Source of the DNA: Buxus sempervirens
Taxonomy: Eukaryota; Streptophyta; Magnoliopsida; Buxales; Buxaceae
Length of the DNA: 64,000 bases
Direction of reading: 5' to 3'
Assembly: GCA_947561395.2 (NCBI GenBank)
Contig: OX387187.1
Coordinates: 32,159,829 to 32,223,828 of the forward strand
In this document: positions 43,007 to 55,666 of the stretch, piece by piece
Layout: each line of letters begins with the position of its first letter
Numbering within the stretch: position 1 is the stretch's first letter
Notes under the pieces: model-generated
Told to the model about the DNA's origin: nothing
The model's database searches: none
The model's input: the letters and a program-made list of their open reading frames with translations, nothing else
Position numbers and translations under genes: made by a program

Positions 43007-45304
43007 TGTAGACACCCCAAATTGCACAAACAATCATCAAAAATCATTATCTCCTGGAAAGCCAGCACAGAATTTGAAGAAAATAAACTTTTACCTGTAT
43101 CCGGATACTCCATCCGGATACGAGTACTCCTTCCCGTATCCGGATACTCATACCAAATACATGTGAGCCTTAGTGTATCCGGTACCATGTACCGGATACC
43201 TTAAGGCCCTTTGTTATCCGGTCTGACATACCGGATACCTTAAGTTTGCTCAAAATTAGGGTTTTCCGAGAGCTTTTCACTTTTACCATCATGTCCCTCA
43301 TTAAATGAGGGGAAATCACGGAAATGACCTTAGGGTTAAGGTTGGAGGGGTTCTAGACATTAAGTTGTGTCTACCAATGACCTTAGCCCTTGCCTATAAA
43401 TAGGAGCCTCCTCCTTGAGCAAAGGGCACACAACTCTTGTTTTGAATTCTCGCAAAGAAGAACTCCAAGAGAAGAAGAAAACCGCTGTGGAATCGCCTCC
43501 AGAACTCAGGTAAGCCTCAACTTTTCTTTTTATTTTCTGTCTTTACATTCCTAGATCTAGATCTCTTCTTCTACCTTTCTGTAGTGTAAAGCCTTGTTTG
43601 TATGTGTGGAAATCCTTCCCCGGCTCAAAGTATCTCAAGACTCCCCTAGCCGTAAAACGTGAAGGCGGATCTAGGAGAAACGAGACTGGGGATTGACCCT
43701 AGTGCTAGAACCCATGTAGCATAAGGCCTTTTTGATTGATTGAAAACCATTCCATATTCAAAGTACCCTTGATTATTTCGAAGATCCGTGTTTAACGGGG
43801 AGAGAGAACAGAGGGAAACGATAATAGAACGGAACCCTAGGCTATGCTAGAACCTATTTTGTTGAATCTATATGCATGTGGTATTGATCTTGCTTGGTTT
43901 TTCACTCTTGCACATACATATCACTATTTTGGCAGGATAGGCTCATAGTTGGGGTTTATTGCATTTATTGTGATAAATCTCAAATAAATGGCCTCAATCA
44001 ATTCTGGAGTGTTTTTAAATGTTTTTCAAAGGTTTTGGATTCATCTCACACGAATCTCACACACTTTGTCAATTTTCGGATTTGATTTTCTTCAAAAGTG
44101 GCTTAACTTGACAGCACCTGTACCCTTACTTCGGACGCCCATAACTTCATCATCCGGATGAATTTTGGGGTGATTCTAGAACCATGGGAAAGGTGAGGCT
44201 GTCTAGTTTATGTCCACCAAATTTCATGAATTTTCATCTAGCGGATTTTTGACACCTCTCTGTCGAAGTTGAGTGGACAGTTCAGGTTCAAGTACAGAAC
44301 TTGTCACTTCGACGGACCGCCATGTGTTCGTTTTAAGTCCGATTCGAGTGATTTTTATTTCTGAGTACTCCTTTTTGAGTCTATTTTCAAATCCAGTTGG
44401 TTTCATAATTTTTGGATTCCATTTGAATTATTGGTAGCCGATTTACTCAGAACTGCTCATTTGCACTTTTCTGGGTAAATCTGTGATCTTCGGGGCCTGT
44501 TCGGGAGACCACCCAAGGCACATCCGAAGGGATTTTTGTATGAGGCTAGTTTCTTTTGAAAGATGGCCATACAAACTTCAATCACACCAAATTTCGTAGA
44601 TTTTTATTGAGTGGATATTTCTATGTAATTTCTCAAAGTTGCCCACTCATCACTTTTAAAAATCCCCAGCAGCAACTTCAAAGGAGCATAACTCCTAGGA
44701 TTTTTATCGGAATGAAGTGAAATTTTGCATGAGACTCTTATTTACTGTAATCTTTCAAATGGATTTGGTTTGGTTCAATTTAATATTGGATTTGAATGAT
44801 TTTAAGGCAAATGGCATACTTTTTACCAAACTTCCCGGATTTGATTCAACTTGGTTTTGAGCGACTTGTGCTTTGATTTCCATCTTTTTGTGGTATTCCA
44901 GAAATGATATTGACATAAGAGAGGATCTAGAATCCATTTAGATCTTCATGTGAAAATATCATACATTTGACCTTTTTCAAGGTTTTTCATGATTTTTAGC
45001 AAGCTTTCTTACTTTCTTTATGCATGAACATATACTTGGCTACCACTTCGAGTGGATGAATGGGGGTGCCTAACACCTTCCCCCGTTCATAATCTAATCC
45101 CCTTACCCATCTCTGGATTTGATTTTCAAGTAGGATTGTTTTTATCCTAGAATGTTTCTTTTGTCTCTTTTTTGCTTATTTTTTATCCTTTGGTGTCCAT
45201 TCTCACCCCAAAATTATGAATGGTGGCGACTCTCCCACTTTTGCGTTGAGCCCGTGTGTTGACGGAGGGATGATCACTCCGGTGATTTTTTCCCATGTCT
45301 CACA
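43007..45304 (+). mobile_element. Solo LTR, Ogre-type, target duplication GTTAG
   Basis: TGTAGACACC to CATGTCTCACA, flanked by GTTAG at 43002-43006 and 45305-45309. More diverged from the flanking LTRs than those are from each other, so it is a different source copy inserted into the giant element. The AATAAA after the leader AG is not conserved here. Confidence 0.92.
43097..43238. repeat. Four-unit palindrome array, 39-bp period
   Basis: Units at 43097, 43136, 43175 and 43214. Unit 3 is perfect (GTATCCGGTAC, CAT, GTACCGGATAC), with central pairs differing from other copies yet still complementary. Confidence 0.93.
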
Positions 45305-46239
45305 GTTAGGAACAATGAAGAAGGGGGCGACAAGGGCAAGCCTCGGAATTGGATGGAATACCGCTGGAAGTCATCAACAAGACGCCGGACTGAGAAGGCA
45401 ACAAAGCTGGGGACGAAGTCGTCGAGCAAAACCAAATGTAAACAAGGTGCTGAACCAGGGCAGAGTCGCGACAATAAGTGAATGTCGCCAGAACCAATGC
45501 CAGTCACCGGAGCTCAAAGAAGCGTCGGACGTCGCCGGAGAAGAAAGAAAAACCGTCGGGCGACGAAGGGGGAGAAGAATGTAGCTGGTGTTTGCAAACG
45601 GAGAAGGAAGAAAAGAAATGAAAAGTCACGGTCGCGTGCGACTTAAGTAAACCTTGTGTATCCGGTAACTTAGACCGGATACACACAAGGTCATTCGTAT
45701 TCGGTATGTTATACCGGATACAAAAGAAAAATAGAAAAAAAACAGAAAAAAAGAAAAAGGAGAAGAAAAATAGAAAAAAGGGCAAAGAAAAGAAAAAAAA
45801 AAGAAAAAAGAAAAAAAAAAGGGAAAAAAGAAAGAAGAGAAGGAGCAAAAATGTGCTACAACTTCTATTTTCTCACAAAAATCCTATTTTTGTCTTGAAA
45901 TCCACCTCACAGCCACAAGAGCTCAGTGGAATTTGGGACAACCTTGGGAAATGTGCTAGTCAAAAGGATGATATCCACTCAATTTTCAACTTGGTTTGAT
46001 AAAAAAATCAATTTTCAAGAAATCTTATTTTTGGGCTTAAAATCCACCTCACAGCCACAAGTGCTCAGTGGAATTTAAGAACTCTTGGAGAGATGCCCCC
46101 CTTAAAGTTAGGGCTTTTTGGCAAATCTTCACCCAAAATTTGCTTTTTTACAAAATTGAATTAAATCAAGCAAATCATGCTTAAGGAAGTGCAATTTGGG
46201 CTTGTCTAATCATTGCAGCTCACTGCTTCGCAGCTCCCG
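45305..46239. other. 3' spacer of the giant element with array, A-rich tract and duplication
   Basis: Contains a two-unit palindrome array (45658-45721), a purine tract of AAAAAG type (45722-45850) and a 140-bp direct duplication whose shared core is CCACCTCACAGCCACAAG (45900 and 46046). An antisense open frame at 45306-45497 may be the remnant of a third antisense gene, since an array again lies on its upstream side; this is weak. Confidence 0.5.
45658..45721. repeat. Two-unit palindrome array
   Basis: Units start at 45658 and 45697, 39 bp apart. Unit 2 (GTATTCGGTAT, GTT, ATACCGGATAC) has one wobble. Confidence 0.9.
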
Positions 46240-46253
46240 CAAAGAGGGGCAGT
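46240..46253 (+). promoter_or_regulatory. Polypurine tract
   Basis: AAAGAGGGGCAGT directly precedes the 3' LTR, the position of the plus-strand primer. Confidence 0.75.
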
Positions 46254-48528
46254 TGTAGACACCCCAAATTTCACAAACAATCATCAAAAATCATCATCTC
46301 CATGAAAGCCAGCACAAAAATTGGAGAAAATGAAATCTTACCTGTATCCGGCAACTCAGGCCGGATACAAGTACTTTCCTTTGTATCCGGTCTAAAGTGC
46401 CGGATACAAGGAGTCTTTAGTGTATCCTGCCTGAGATGCCGGATACATTAGTTTTGCTCAAAATTAGGGTTTTCCGAGAGAAATCACTTGTTACCATCAT
46501 GTCCCTCATTAAATGAGGGGAAATCTCGGAAACAGCCCTAGGGTTAAGGTTGGGGGGTTCTAGACATTAAGTTATGTCTACAAACAACCCTAGCCTTTGC
46601 CTATAAATAGGAGGCTCCTCCTCAAGCAAATGGCCAAGATTTTGGAGATTGAAGAGCTCCGAGTGAAGAAGGGAATTGCTGCCGGATTGCTTCCAAAACC
46701 CCAGGTAAGCCTCAACCCTCCTTTAATTTCTGTATTTACTTTCATAGATCTAGATCTCTTCTTCTACCTTTCTGTAGAATAAAGCCTTGTTTGTGTGTGG
46801 AAATCTTTCCCCGGCTCAAAGTATCTCGACACTCCCCCTAGCCGTAAAACGTGGAGGCGGGATCTAGGAGAAACGAGACTGGGGATTGACCCTAGTGCTA
46901 GAACCTATGTAGCATAAAGCCTTTTGAATGATTGAAAACCGTTCTATATTCAAAGTACCCTTGATTATCTTGAAGAACCGTGTTTAACGGGGAGAGAGAA
47001 CAAAGGGAAACGATAATGGAACGGAACCCTAGGCTATTCTAGAACCTTATTTTGTTGAATCTATATGATTGCTATATTGTTGTATTGATATTGTATGGAT
47101 TTTCACCCTTGCACATACAATCCACTATTTTGGCGGGATAGGCTCACATTTGGGGATTTATTACATTCATTGTGATAAATCTCTAATAAATGGCCTTAAT
47201 CAATTCTGGAATGTTTGAAAATGAATTTTAAAGGTTTTGTGTTCATCCTGCACGAATTGCATACACTTTGTCACATTTTTGTATTGGTTTATCTCGAAAT
47301 AGGGTTTACTTGACAGCAACTGTACCCTAACTTCGGACACTCATAACTTCATCATCCGGATGAATTTTGGAATGATTCCAGAACCATGGGAAAGGTGAGG
47401 CTGTCTAGTTTATACCTACCAAAAATCATGAATTTCTATCAAGCAGATTTTTGACACCTCTCTGTCGAAATTGATTGGTCAGTTCAGGTTTAAATACAGA
47501 ACTTGTCACTTCGACGGAGCGCCATGTGTTCGTTTTAAATCCGATTCGAGTGGTTTTTATTTCTGAGCACTCCTTTATGAGTCTATTTTTAAATCCAACT
47601 GGTTTCATAATTTTTTGATTTAAATTGTGTCGTGGAGAGCAGATTTACTCAGAACTGCTCAACAGCACTTTTCTGGGTCAATCTGTGATCCTCGGGGCCT
47701 GTTCGGGAAGTCACCCGAGGCACATCCGAATGAGTTTTTGTATGAGGCTAGTTTTTGTTGAAATATGGCCATACAGACTTCATTGACACCAAATTTCACG
47801 GATTTCTATGTAGTATAGTTTTCTAGGTGATTTTCCAAAGATGTCCACTTGCTACTTTTAATCATCCCCAGCAGCAGCTTTAAAGGAGCATAACTCCTAG
47901 GTTTTCAACCGGATCAACTTGAAATTTTGCATGAATCTCTTATTTACCATGATCTTTCAAATGGATTTGGTTTGATTCAATTTAAAATTGATTTTGAATA
48001 ATTTCAAGACAAATGGTATTGTCTTTTTTTTTACCAAATTTCCCGGATTTGCCTCAACTTGGTTTTTTGCAACCTCTACTTTGATTTCCATCTTTTTGTG
48101 ATATTCCAGAGGTGATATTAACTTAAAAGAAGATCTGGAATTCATTTGGATTTTCATGTGAAGATATCACATATTTGTCCTTTTTCAAGGTTTTTTATGA
48201 TTTTTTAACAAGCTTTCTTTTTTTCTTTTAGCATGAATAACACTTGGCAACCACCTTGTGTGGGTGAATGGGGGTGCCTAACACCTTCCCCCGTTCATAA
48301 TCTAATTCCCTTACCCATCTCTGGATTTGATTTTCAAGTAGGGTTATTTTTACTCTAGAATTTGTCTTTTAGCATTTTTTTTATCTCTTTTTGCTTATTT
48401 TTAATTCTTTTGGTGTCCATTCACACCCTAAACAAATGGATGGTGGCGACTCTCACTCTTTACGTCGAGCCTCGTGTGTTGACGGAGGGATGATCATCTC
48501 CGGGTGATTTTTTTTCCCATGTCTCACA
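46254..48528 (+). mobile_element. 3' LTR of the giant Gypsy element
   Basis: 2275 bp, nearly identical to 23601-25911; it is shorter mainly because its palindrome array has three units (46344-46446) instead of four. TATAAATA at 46602-46609. Confidence 0.95.
46344..46446. repeat. Three-unit palindrome array
   Basis: Units at 46344, 46383 and 46422, spacing 39 bp. The unit with centre TATCATATA present in the partner LTR is absent. Confidence 0.93.
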
Positions 48529-48632
48529 CATCCAACAGAGGTGGCCGTGAGACTGATCTTCCTTCCTTCATAGCATCCATTTCTTGCACAACAGATCTTT
48601 TCCCAAAAATCTCACCAAAAATAAAATTAGTG

Positions 48633-48648
48633 ACCTGCTCCGATACCA
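48633..48648 (-). promoter_or_regulatory. Copia primer-binding site
   Basis: Minus strand TGGTATCGGAGCAGG, the initiator-methionine tRNA type, next to the 5' LTR end (TCTAACA). Confidence 0.85.
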
Positions 48649-48650
48649 AT

Positions 48651-49492
48651 TGTTAGATCTATTAGTGATATACCAAGATGAACACAAGGAGATTTTAACG
48701 AGGTTCGGTATTAACCTATTCCTCGGGACCACGTCCAGATGATGAACAATCCACTAAAGATCAAAACGATTACAAACACCAATAAGGTCTTACACAATTA
48801 AAAGAATCCCTCTTGAATTTGTCGCCAAAGTGTAGAATCTTCTTTAGGGTCTTGTTCAGCGAGCTCCCCTCGACTTTAAGATAGATTGAACTCCCTTCAA
48901 TCTACAGAGTGCAGCAAGGCTCCCCCTCGACTTATGCATGCATGATTGAACTCCCTTCAATATGCACTTGTCTTCTCCCGAAGACTTCAAATTCTTCTCC
49001 CGAAGAATGATGATTCAAATGATACTTAGAAATCTGTTCTTGAACGTCCAAGGAGTTGACTCATCATCAAACTCACGTTCATATATATATATATATATAT
49101 CCTGAAAAACAGTCAACAGATTTGTTAAATATTGTAACACTGTTACAACTGATAAGGAACAGATAAGATATTCTCTTAACTGTTTTTCCAGATTCGAAAT
49201 TTCTTATCTGAAAAGATAATCTCTTAATTGGATAATATTTATCAGATCAAAGAGATGCAAAACTTATCTGAGAAATCATAATTAATTTAAATCTTTGTTA
49301 ACTTAGAGATAAGAATTAATTCACACTTTAAAGAGATAATGTTGAATCATGTTAACCACTATCTTTAAAGAGATAAGACAAAATCAGAATAACAACTATC
49401 TTATCAAACAACCTACGAATTTCAAAAAGTTTCTCAGCAAATATCTGGTCAACAAATTAATGCCACATCATCAAAAGCCAACAAACTTAACA
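48651..49492 (-). mobile_element. 5' LTR of the SIRE-like Copia
   Basis: On the plus strand it runs from TGTTAGATCT to AACTTAACA. Intact partner of the remnant at 15595-16163. (AT)10 at 49081-49100. TACTC follows at 49493, but the opposite flank is lost. Confidence 0.9.
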
Positions 49493-50526
49493 TACTCTAC
49501 AAGCCCAAAAACAAATGCAATAAATGGTAGGGCCCATAAACCATGAATCTTCCTGTAGGATATTGTAAGGTTTTTTCTGCTGTAAATGATACAACCCAGA
49601 AATAAACCATTAAAGTTAAGGCACCTGAAGAGGCCTTAAAATGTAAGAATTTGATTCTTTGTTTACCTAAGGAGAATTTTCATGAGCCATAGCAAAGAAT
49701 GACGAAGTTATAGTTTATTTCTTTTTTTTTTTTATGAAAAAGAAAAATTATGACGAAGAAGCATAGGAGGAGAAAAAAAATTGAAATAGGAGATTAGGTC
49801 TATCTTTACTTGTAACTCGGCAACAATGCATCCCAAAAAATTATGGCCCATACAACAACAAAAATCTTTGCTTATAAACTCCAACTCCGTTAAGGATCTC
49901 GAATCCATCCCATTTTTCATGTTTCTTGCTCGAAAACCAAAATTAGGGAGCCATATTTTACTTTAAACTTCATTACAACTAGTAGATAAAGAGGGGGCCT
50001 TATAGCCTCACAATAAGCAATTTTAGACTGAGGATGGTGAAATGTTGAAATTGAACCATCATTGAAGTCAATGGTTTTACGGTCCTAGCTAGATGTTAAG
50101 CGCATATTAATGAAGTTTCCGTGAGTCTTGGAGCAACGGTTAGGCATGAATGTAACAGATGGCAAATATTAGATAAGGAAAATGATATATATGGGAGCTT
50201 TTTTTTTTTTTCAAATATAGGAGAATTTTTTGGATCTGAAACCTTTAGGGTATGTTTGGAAGTTTATGTTTCTTGGAAAAAAAATGAAATGTTGAAATTT
50301 TCATTTTTATAGTTTGGTTGGCACAAAGAAAAGTAATTCAAACAAAATTTTCTCTTCCTTTCTCTTTAGAGGTAAAAAAATTTTCTTTCCCAGAAGTACA
50401 TATTTTGAAAGAAAAGAAAAGAAAGCCACCATTACCTCTCCCATCACTACCACCACCCACCGTCATCACCACTCTCATCAAAACCACCAATGGCACCCCT
50501 GCCACCACCCCACCACCGTCACTACT
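49493..50526. other. Unannotated spacer ending in CAC/CCA-rich repeat
   Basis: No gene recognised. A T/A-rich region with a long T run at 50200, then from about 50437 a CCACCATCACC-rich segment duplicated at 55781-55862. Confidence 0.45.
50437..50526. repeat. 80-bp CCACC-rich segment repeated on the other side of a solo LTR
   Basis: Contains CATCACCACTCTCATCAAAA and CCACCAATGGCACCCCTGCC; 55781-55862 has the same order with a few changes. Longer than a target duplication, so the locus held a tandem copy before the insertion or was duplicated with it. Confidence 0.75.
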
Positions 50527-50873
50527 TGTGAGACATGGAAAAAATCAGCTATGTGACTTCCTATCATCACACGGGATTTACAAAATGGGAGAGTCGCCAC
50601 CATTCTTTTTAGGTGTGAATGGACACCAAAATCATCAAAATAAACAAAAAGGCAAAACTAGACCAAAAAGAATTCTACTTTAAAATATAAAATCAAGAGA
50701 TGGGTAAGGGGATTAGATTATGAACGGGGGAAGGTGTTAGGCACCCCCATTCACCAACACAAGGTGGTTGCGAAGTGTTGTTCATGCTCAAAATAAAGAA
50801 AGCTTGCTAATTAAAATAATCAAAAAGGCTTGAAAAGGATTAAACACATGTATGATCCCTCTACATGAGAAGT

Positions 50874-53657
50874 TGTAGACACCCCAAAATTGCACGATTT
50901 TTGATAAATCTTGAAGGAGAGAAATATTTTATTGGAATTTTCAATTCTTTGCATTGGGTTTGAGATACTTAACCCATTTGAATCCAAAGCGGAAAAGGAA
51001 AAGGCCCGAATTCAATCTTTTGTGCAAAGTCAAACTTTTTCCGGTTGAATTTTGTTGACTTTTGACCCCAGAAAATGAAATATTTTTTAAAGCCAGATTT
51101 CAAGATAATTTTTCCCGGTAATCAGGTTTTTAGCCATGTTATTGCATAAAAGAATTTTTTGAGATTTTAAATCTTGACGAATACCTTGGTTTTAACATAT
51201 TGAACCTTTTTTCCAGACCTGAAAAATCAGAATTTTGCCTACAACTGGAAAGTTGACTTTTTATTCACTTGGAATTTGGGTCTGGAACTATTTTTAATGG
51301 ATTCAAATGGGGGGTGTTTGCTTATTTACATGCAATATCTTAAGTAAATGGAAATTAAAAAATACGAGGACATTTACTCAAACGATATTACATGTAAATA
51401 AGTATTGCCTGTGTTAAAATTTGGAAAAAAGGCTTTTTTCCTTGTATCCGGCAACTCAGGCCGGATACAAGTACCTTTCTTTGTATCCGATGGAAAATGC
51501 CGGATACAAGAAAGCTTTAGTGTATCCGGCATTATATGCCGGATACATTAAGGCCCTTGTGTATCCGGCCTGATATGCCGGATACATAAGTTTTGCTCAA
51601 AAATTAGGGTTTTCCGAGAGAAATCACTTTTTACCATCATATCCCTCATTAAATGAGGGGAAATCTCAGAAACAGCCCTAGGGTTAAGGTTGGTGGGCTC
51701 TAGACATTAAGTTGTGTCTACCATCAACCCTAGCCTTTGCCTATAAATAGGAGGCTCCTCCTCAAGCAAATGGCCAAGAAGTTGGAGATCCAAGAGCTCC
51801 GAGTGAAGAAGGGAATCGCTGCCGGATTGCTTCCAGAACCCCAGGTAAGCCTCAACCCTCCTTTATTTTCTGTATTTACATTCCTAGATCTAGATCTCTT
51901 CTTCTACCTTTCTGTAGAATAAAGCCTTCTTTGTGCGTGATAATCCTTCCCCGGCTCAAAGTATCTCGAGACTCCCCCTAGCCGTAAAACGTGGAGGCGG
52001 GATCTAGGAGAAACGAGACTGGGGATTGACCCTAGAACTAGAACCCTATTTGCATAAGCCTTGTGATTGATTGTAAACAGTTTCATATTCAAAGTACCCT
52101 TGATTATCTTGAAGAACCGTGTTTAACGGGGAGAGAGAACAAAGGGAAACGATAATGGAACGGAACCCTAGGTTGTTTTAGAACCTTTTTTGATGAATAT
52201 GTATGCATGCTATATTGTTGTATTGATCTTGTATGGATTTTCACACTTGCACATACATTGCACTATTTTGGCGGGATAGGCTCACATGTGGGGATTTATT
52301 ACTTTCATTGTGACAAATCCCAAATAAATGGCCTCAATCAATTTTGGAATGTTTTTAAATGATTTTTAAAGGTTTTGTGTTCATCTTGCACGAATTGCAC
52401 ACACTTTATCACATTTTTGCATTGGTTTTACTCAAAATAGGGTTTACTTGACAGCAACTGTACCCTGACTTCGGACACTCATAACTTCATAATCCGGATG
52501 AATTTTGGAGTGATTCTAGAACCATGGGAAAGGTGAGGCTGTCGAGTTTATGCCTACCAAGTTTCATTGATTTCTATCAAGCAGATTTTTGACACCTCTC
52601 TGTCGAAGTTGATTGGTCAGTTCAGGTTTAAATACAGAACTTGTCACTTCGACGGAGCGCCATGTGTTCGTTTTAAATCCGATTTGAGTGATTTTTGTTT
52701 CTGGGCACTCCTTTATGAGTCTATTTTTAAATCCAATTGATTTCATAATTTTTTGATTTAAATTGTGTCGTGGAGAGCAGATTTACTCAGAACTGCTCAA
52801 AAGCACTTTTCTGGGTCAATCTGTGATCCTCGGGGCCTTTTCGGGAAGTCACCCAAGGCACATCCGAATGAGTTTTTGTATGAGGCTAGTTTCTGTTGAA
52901 ATATGGTCATACAAACTTCATTGACACCAAATTTCACGGATTTCTATGGAGTAGATTTTTCTAGGTGATCTTCCAAAGTTACCTACTTGCTACTTTTGAT
53001 TTTCTCCGGCAGCAGTCCTAAAAGAGCCATAACTCTTGGGATTTCAACCGGAATTAATTAAAATTTTGCATGAGACTATTGTTTACCCTAATCTTTCAAA
53101 TGGATTTGATTTGATTTAATTTAAAATTGGATTTGATTAATTTCAAGAGAAATGGCCTTACTTTTTACCATATTTTCTGGATTTGCCTCAACTTGGTTTT
53201 GTGCAACTTTTGCTGTGATTTCAATCTTTTTTGTGATATTCCAGAGGTGATATTAACATAAAAGAAGATCTGGAATTCATTTGGATTTTCATGTGAAGAT
53301 ATCATATATTTGTCCTTTTTCAAGGTTTTCATGATTTTTTACCAAGCTTTCTATTTTCTTTTAGCATGAATAACACTTGGCAACCACCTTGTGTGGGTGA
53401 ATGGGGGTGCCTAACACCTTCCCCCGTTCATAATCTAATCCCCTTACCCATCTCTGGATTTGATTTTCAAGTAGGGTTATTTTTACTCTAGAATTTGCCT
53501 TTTAGCACTTTTTATCTCTTTTTGCTTGTTTTTAATTCTTTTTGTGTCCATTCACACCCTAAACAAATGGATGGTGGCGACTCCTACTCTTTACGTCGAA
53601 CCCCACGTGTTGACGGAGGGATGATCATCTCCGGGTGATTTTTTCCCATGTCTCACA
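50874..53657 (+). mobile_element. Solo LTR with extra 5' block, target duplication GAAGT
   Basis: TGTAGACACC to CATGTCTCACA, with GAAGT at 50869-50873 and 53658-53662. At 2784 bp it is about 500 bp longer than relatives: 50890-51420 is a different U3 start. Part of it (about 51240-51415) matches 5985-6150 in the unrelated solo LTR 4129-7308. TATA at about 51742. Confidence 0.92.
51444..51585. repeat. Four-unit palindrome array, 39-bp period
   Basis: Units at 51444, 51483, 51522 and 51561. Unit 3 is perfect with centre GGCAT, TAT, ATGCC. Confidence 0.93.
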
Positions 53658-55536
53658 GAAGTCCAATGAATCTTGGACATTTTTTTATGGAAGTATCACT
53701 TCTAGGACATCACCATTAATTGCAAATCAAAATAAAACTTGAATACAAGCAAGTTGAGGCAAATCCAGAAAACTCAGTAAAATATGGAGCCATTTGACCA
53801 TAGATCATTCAAATCAAATTCAAATTGAATCAAACCAATTCCATTTGAAAGATTATGATAAATAAAAGATTGAGGAAAATTTTCAAGGAGATCCGATTAA
53901 AATCCTAAGAGTTATGCTCATTTGAAATCTGCTGTTGTAAATCGATAAAAGTAACAAGTGGGCAACTTTGGAAATCCCTTTGGGGAGATTGGCTTCATAT
54001 AAATCCTTGAAAATTTGCATGAATGAAGTATGTAGTGCCATATTTCAAATGAAACTGGCCCCATACAAAACTTCATCCTGATGTGCCTTGGGTAACCTCC
54101 CGAACAGGCTTCGAAGATCACAAATTAGCCCAGAATTGTGCTATTGAGCAGTTCTGAGTAAATCAGTTACCCACGACACAAATAAAAGCAAAAAAATTTG
54201 AAACCAACTGGATTTGAAAGTAGACTCCCAAAGGAAAACACAAAAACTAAAACCACCTAAATCGAACTTAAAACGAGCAGATGGTGCTCATTCAAAGTGA
54301 CAAGTTCAGCAATCTGGCATGAACTAATCTGTCAACTTTGATCGAATGGTGTCAAAAATCCACTTCATAAAAATGGCTGAAGTTTTACAGACAAGAACTA
54401 GACAGTCTCACTTTTCACATGTCTTTAGAATCACTCCAAAATTCATCTGGATGATGAAGTTATGAGTGTTCGAAGTTAGGGTACAGATGTTGTCCAGTTT
54501 TGACATTTTTAAGTAAAATCAACTCAAAACAGTGATCAAATGTGTGTAATCCGTGCCATCCAAACCAAAATCATTTGAAAAAGTATTGAAAAGCCTCCAG
54601 AAGGAAATAGGGCATGAATTTGGCTCACCGTTCTCTTTGATTGGAGAGAATATACCAAAACCCCCAAAATGGAGCAAAAATGCCCAAAACTAAGAGGTTA
54701 GACCATGAGGTCTTCAATACTCAAAGATAAACTTGCTTAAATCTTTTTGAAAATCATTAAGAAATGTCCCAGAAATGCTTGGGGCCATTTATTTCAGATC
54801 TATCACAACGAGTATGATAGATCCAAAATATAAGCCTATTTTGATAAAACAAGTGCGATGTGTGCATATGTAAAAATCATCTCTTTAAATCAACACATTA
54901 CATCATATACCATTAAAAGTACATTAATCAAATGGGTTTCTATGTCTAGGGTTCCATTCCCATTCTCGTTTCCCTTAGTTCTCTCTTCGCCTTTTTCGGC
55001 TAGAAATAATCTTGGGGTACTTTGAGTAGGGAATGTGGTTCACACAACAATAGGCCATTCAAGGGGTTCTATGACTAATGGTCAATTCCCATTTTCGTTT
55101 CCCCTAGGTCTCTCTTCATGTTTTACGGCTAAAGAGAATCTTGAGGTACTTTGAATAGGGAAAGGGGTTTCAAGCACAAACAGTAGGCCATTATTCTACA
55201 GAAAGGTAGAAGAAGAGAACTAACCCTAGAATTTAAAAACAGAAAATTAAAAGAGGGTTAGGGCTTACTTGGGTTCTGGAAGCAATGGCGTAGAGGTTCC
55301 CTTCTTCACTTAGAGCTCTTCAATCTCCAACTCTTGGCCATTTGCTTAAGGAGAAGCCTCCTATTTATAGGCAGAGGCTAGGGTTAGGGGGAACCCTAAT
55401 GGTAGACACAAAATGATGTGTAGAATCCATCAACTTAAACCCTACGGCTATTTCCGGGAATTCCCACTCTTAAAACAGGGATAAGACATTAAAAAGTGAA
55501 AACTTTCGGAATTCCTCAATTTTGAGCAAAACACTT

Positions 55537-55666
55537 GTATCCGGCAACTCAGGCCGGATACAAGCACTACTCTTTGTATCCGACATATAATGTCGGATAC
55601 AAACCAATCTATTTATATGTTGGATACAAACCAATCTATTTGTATCCGACAATTATTGTCGGATAC
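55537..55666. repeat. Palindrome array in the older reversed LTR
   Basis: Full units at 55537, 55576 and 55642 and a partial one between. Two units carry CCGAC with GTCGG in place of CCGGC with GCCGG, so both arms changed together; both are perfect 11-bp stems. Confidence 0.9.

Larger units (their letters stand above)
23601..48528 (+). mobile_element. Giant Ogre/Tat-type Gypsy element with antisense genes
   Basis: Flanked by CATCC at 23596-23600 and 48529-48533. 5' LTR 23601-25911, PBS, long repeat-rich leader, gag, protease, RT-RNase H-archaeal-type RNase H-integrase, a 10-kb 3' region with two antisense gene regions, PPT and 3' LTR 46254-48528. A later solo LTR (43007-45304) interrupts the 3' region; without it the element is about 22.6 kb, in the range of Ogre. 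The Tat/Ogre clade is supported by the arginine-tRNA-type PBS, a second plant RNase H, large size and extra genes. It looks largely whole with about two breaks in the coding part. LTRs are highly alike, so the insertion is young. Confidence 0.93.
15595..49492 (-). mobile_element. SIRE-like Copia retrotransposon, split by a nested Gypsy giant
   Basis: Minus-strand order from right to left: 5' LTR 48651-49492, PBS near 48633-48648, gag start, interruption by 23601-48528, gag, protease, integrase, RT, RNase H, an extra ORF region, PPT (GCCAAAGGGGGAGAT next to 16163) and 3' LTR remnant 15595-16163. Domain style (gag with CCHC knuckle, DSGCSRHMTG protease, RNase H with SLSTAEAEYIAAGS) is that of the SIRE/Maximus clade. 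The two LTRs look about 98% alike by eye apart from a microsatellite, so insertion is fairly recent. It is broken in several places and by nested insertions. Confidence 0.88.

Noticed and set aside
43007-45304. 3' LTR of the giant Gypsy element ending at 45304
   Set aside because: This LTR has its own GTTAG duplication and is more diverged from the 5' LTR than 46254-48528, which has the PPT and the CATCC flank.
45721-45850. Lys/Arg-rich coding segment or poly(A) tail of a retrocopy
   Set aside because: It is an AAAAAG-type purine tract inside the giant element with no adjacent processed gene or duplication.
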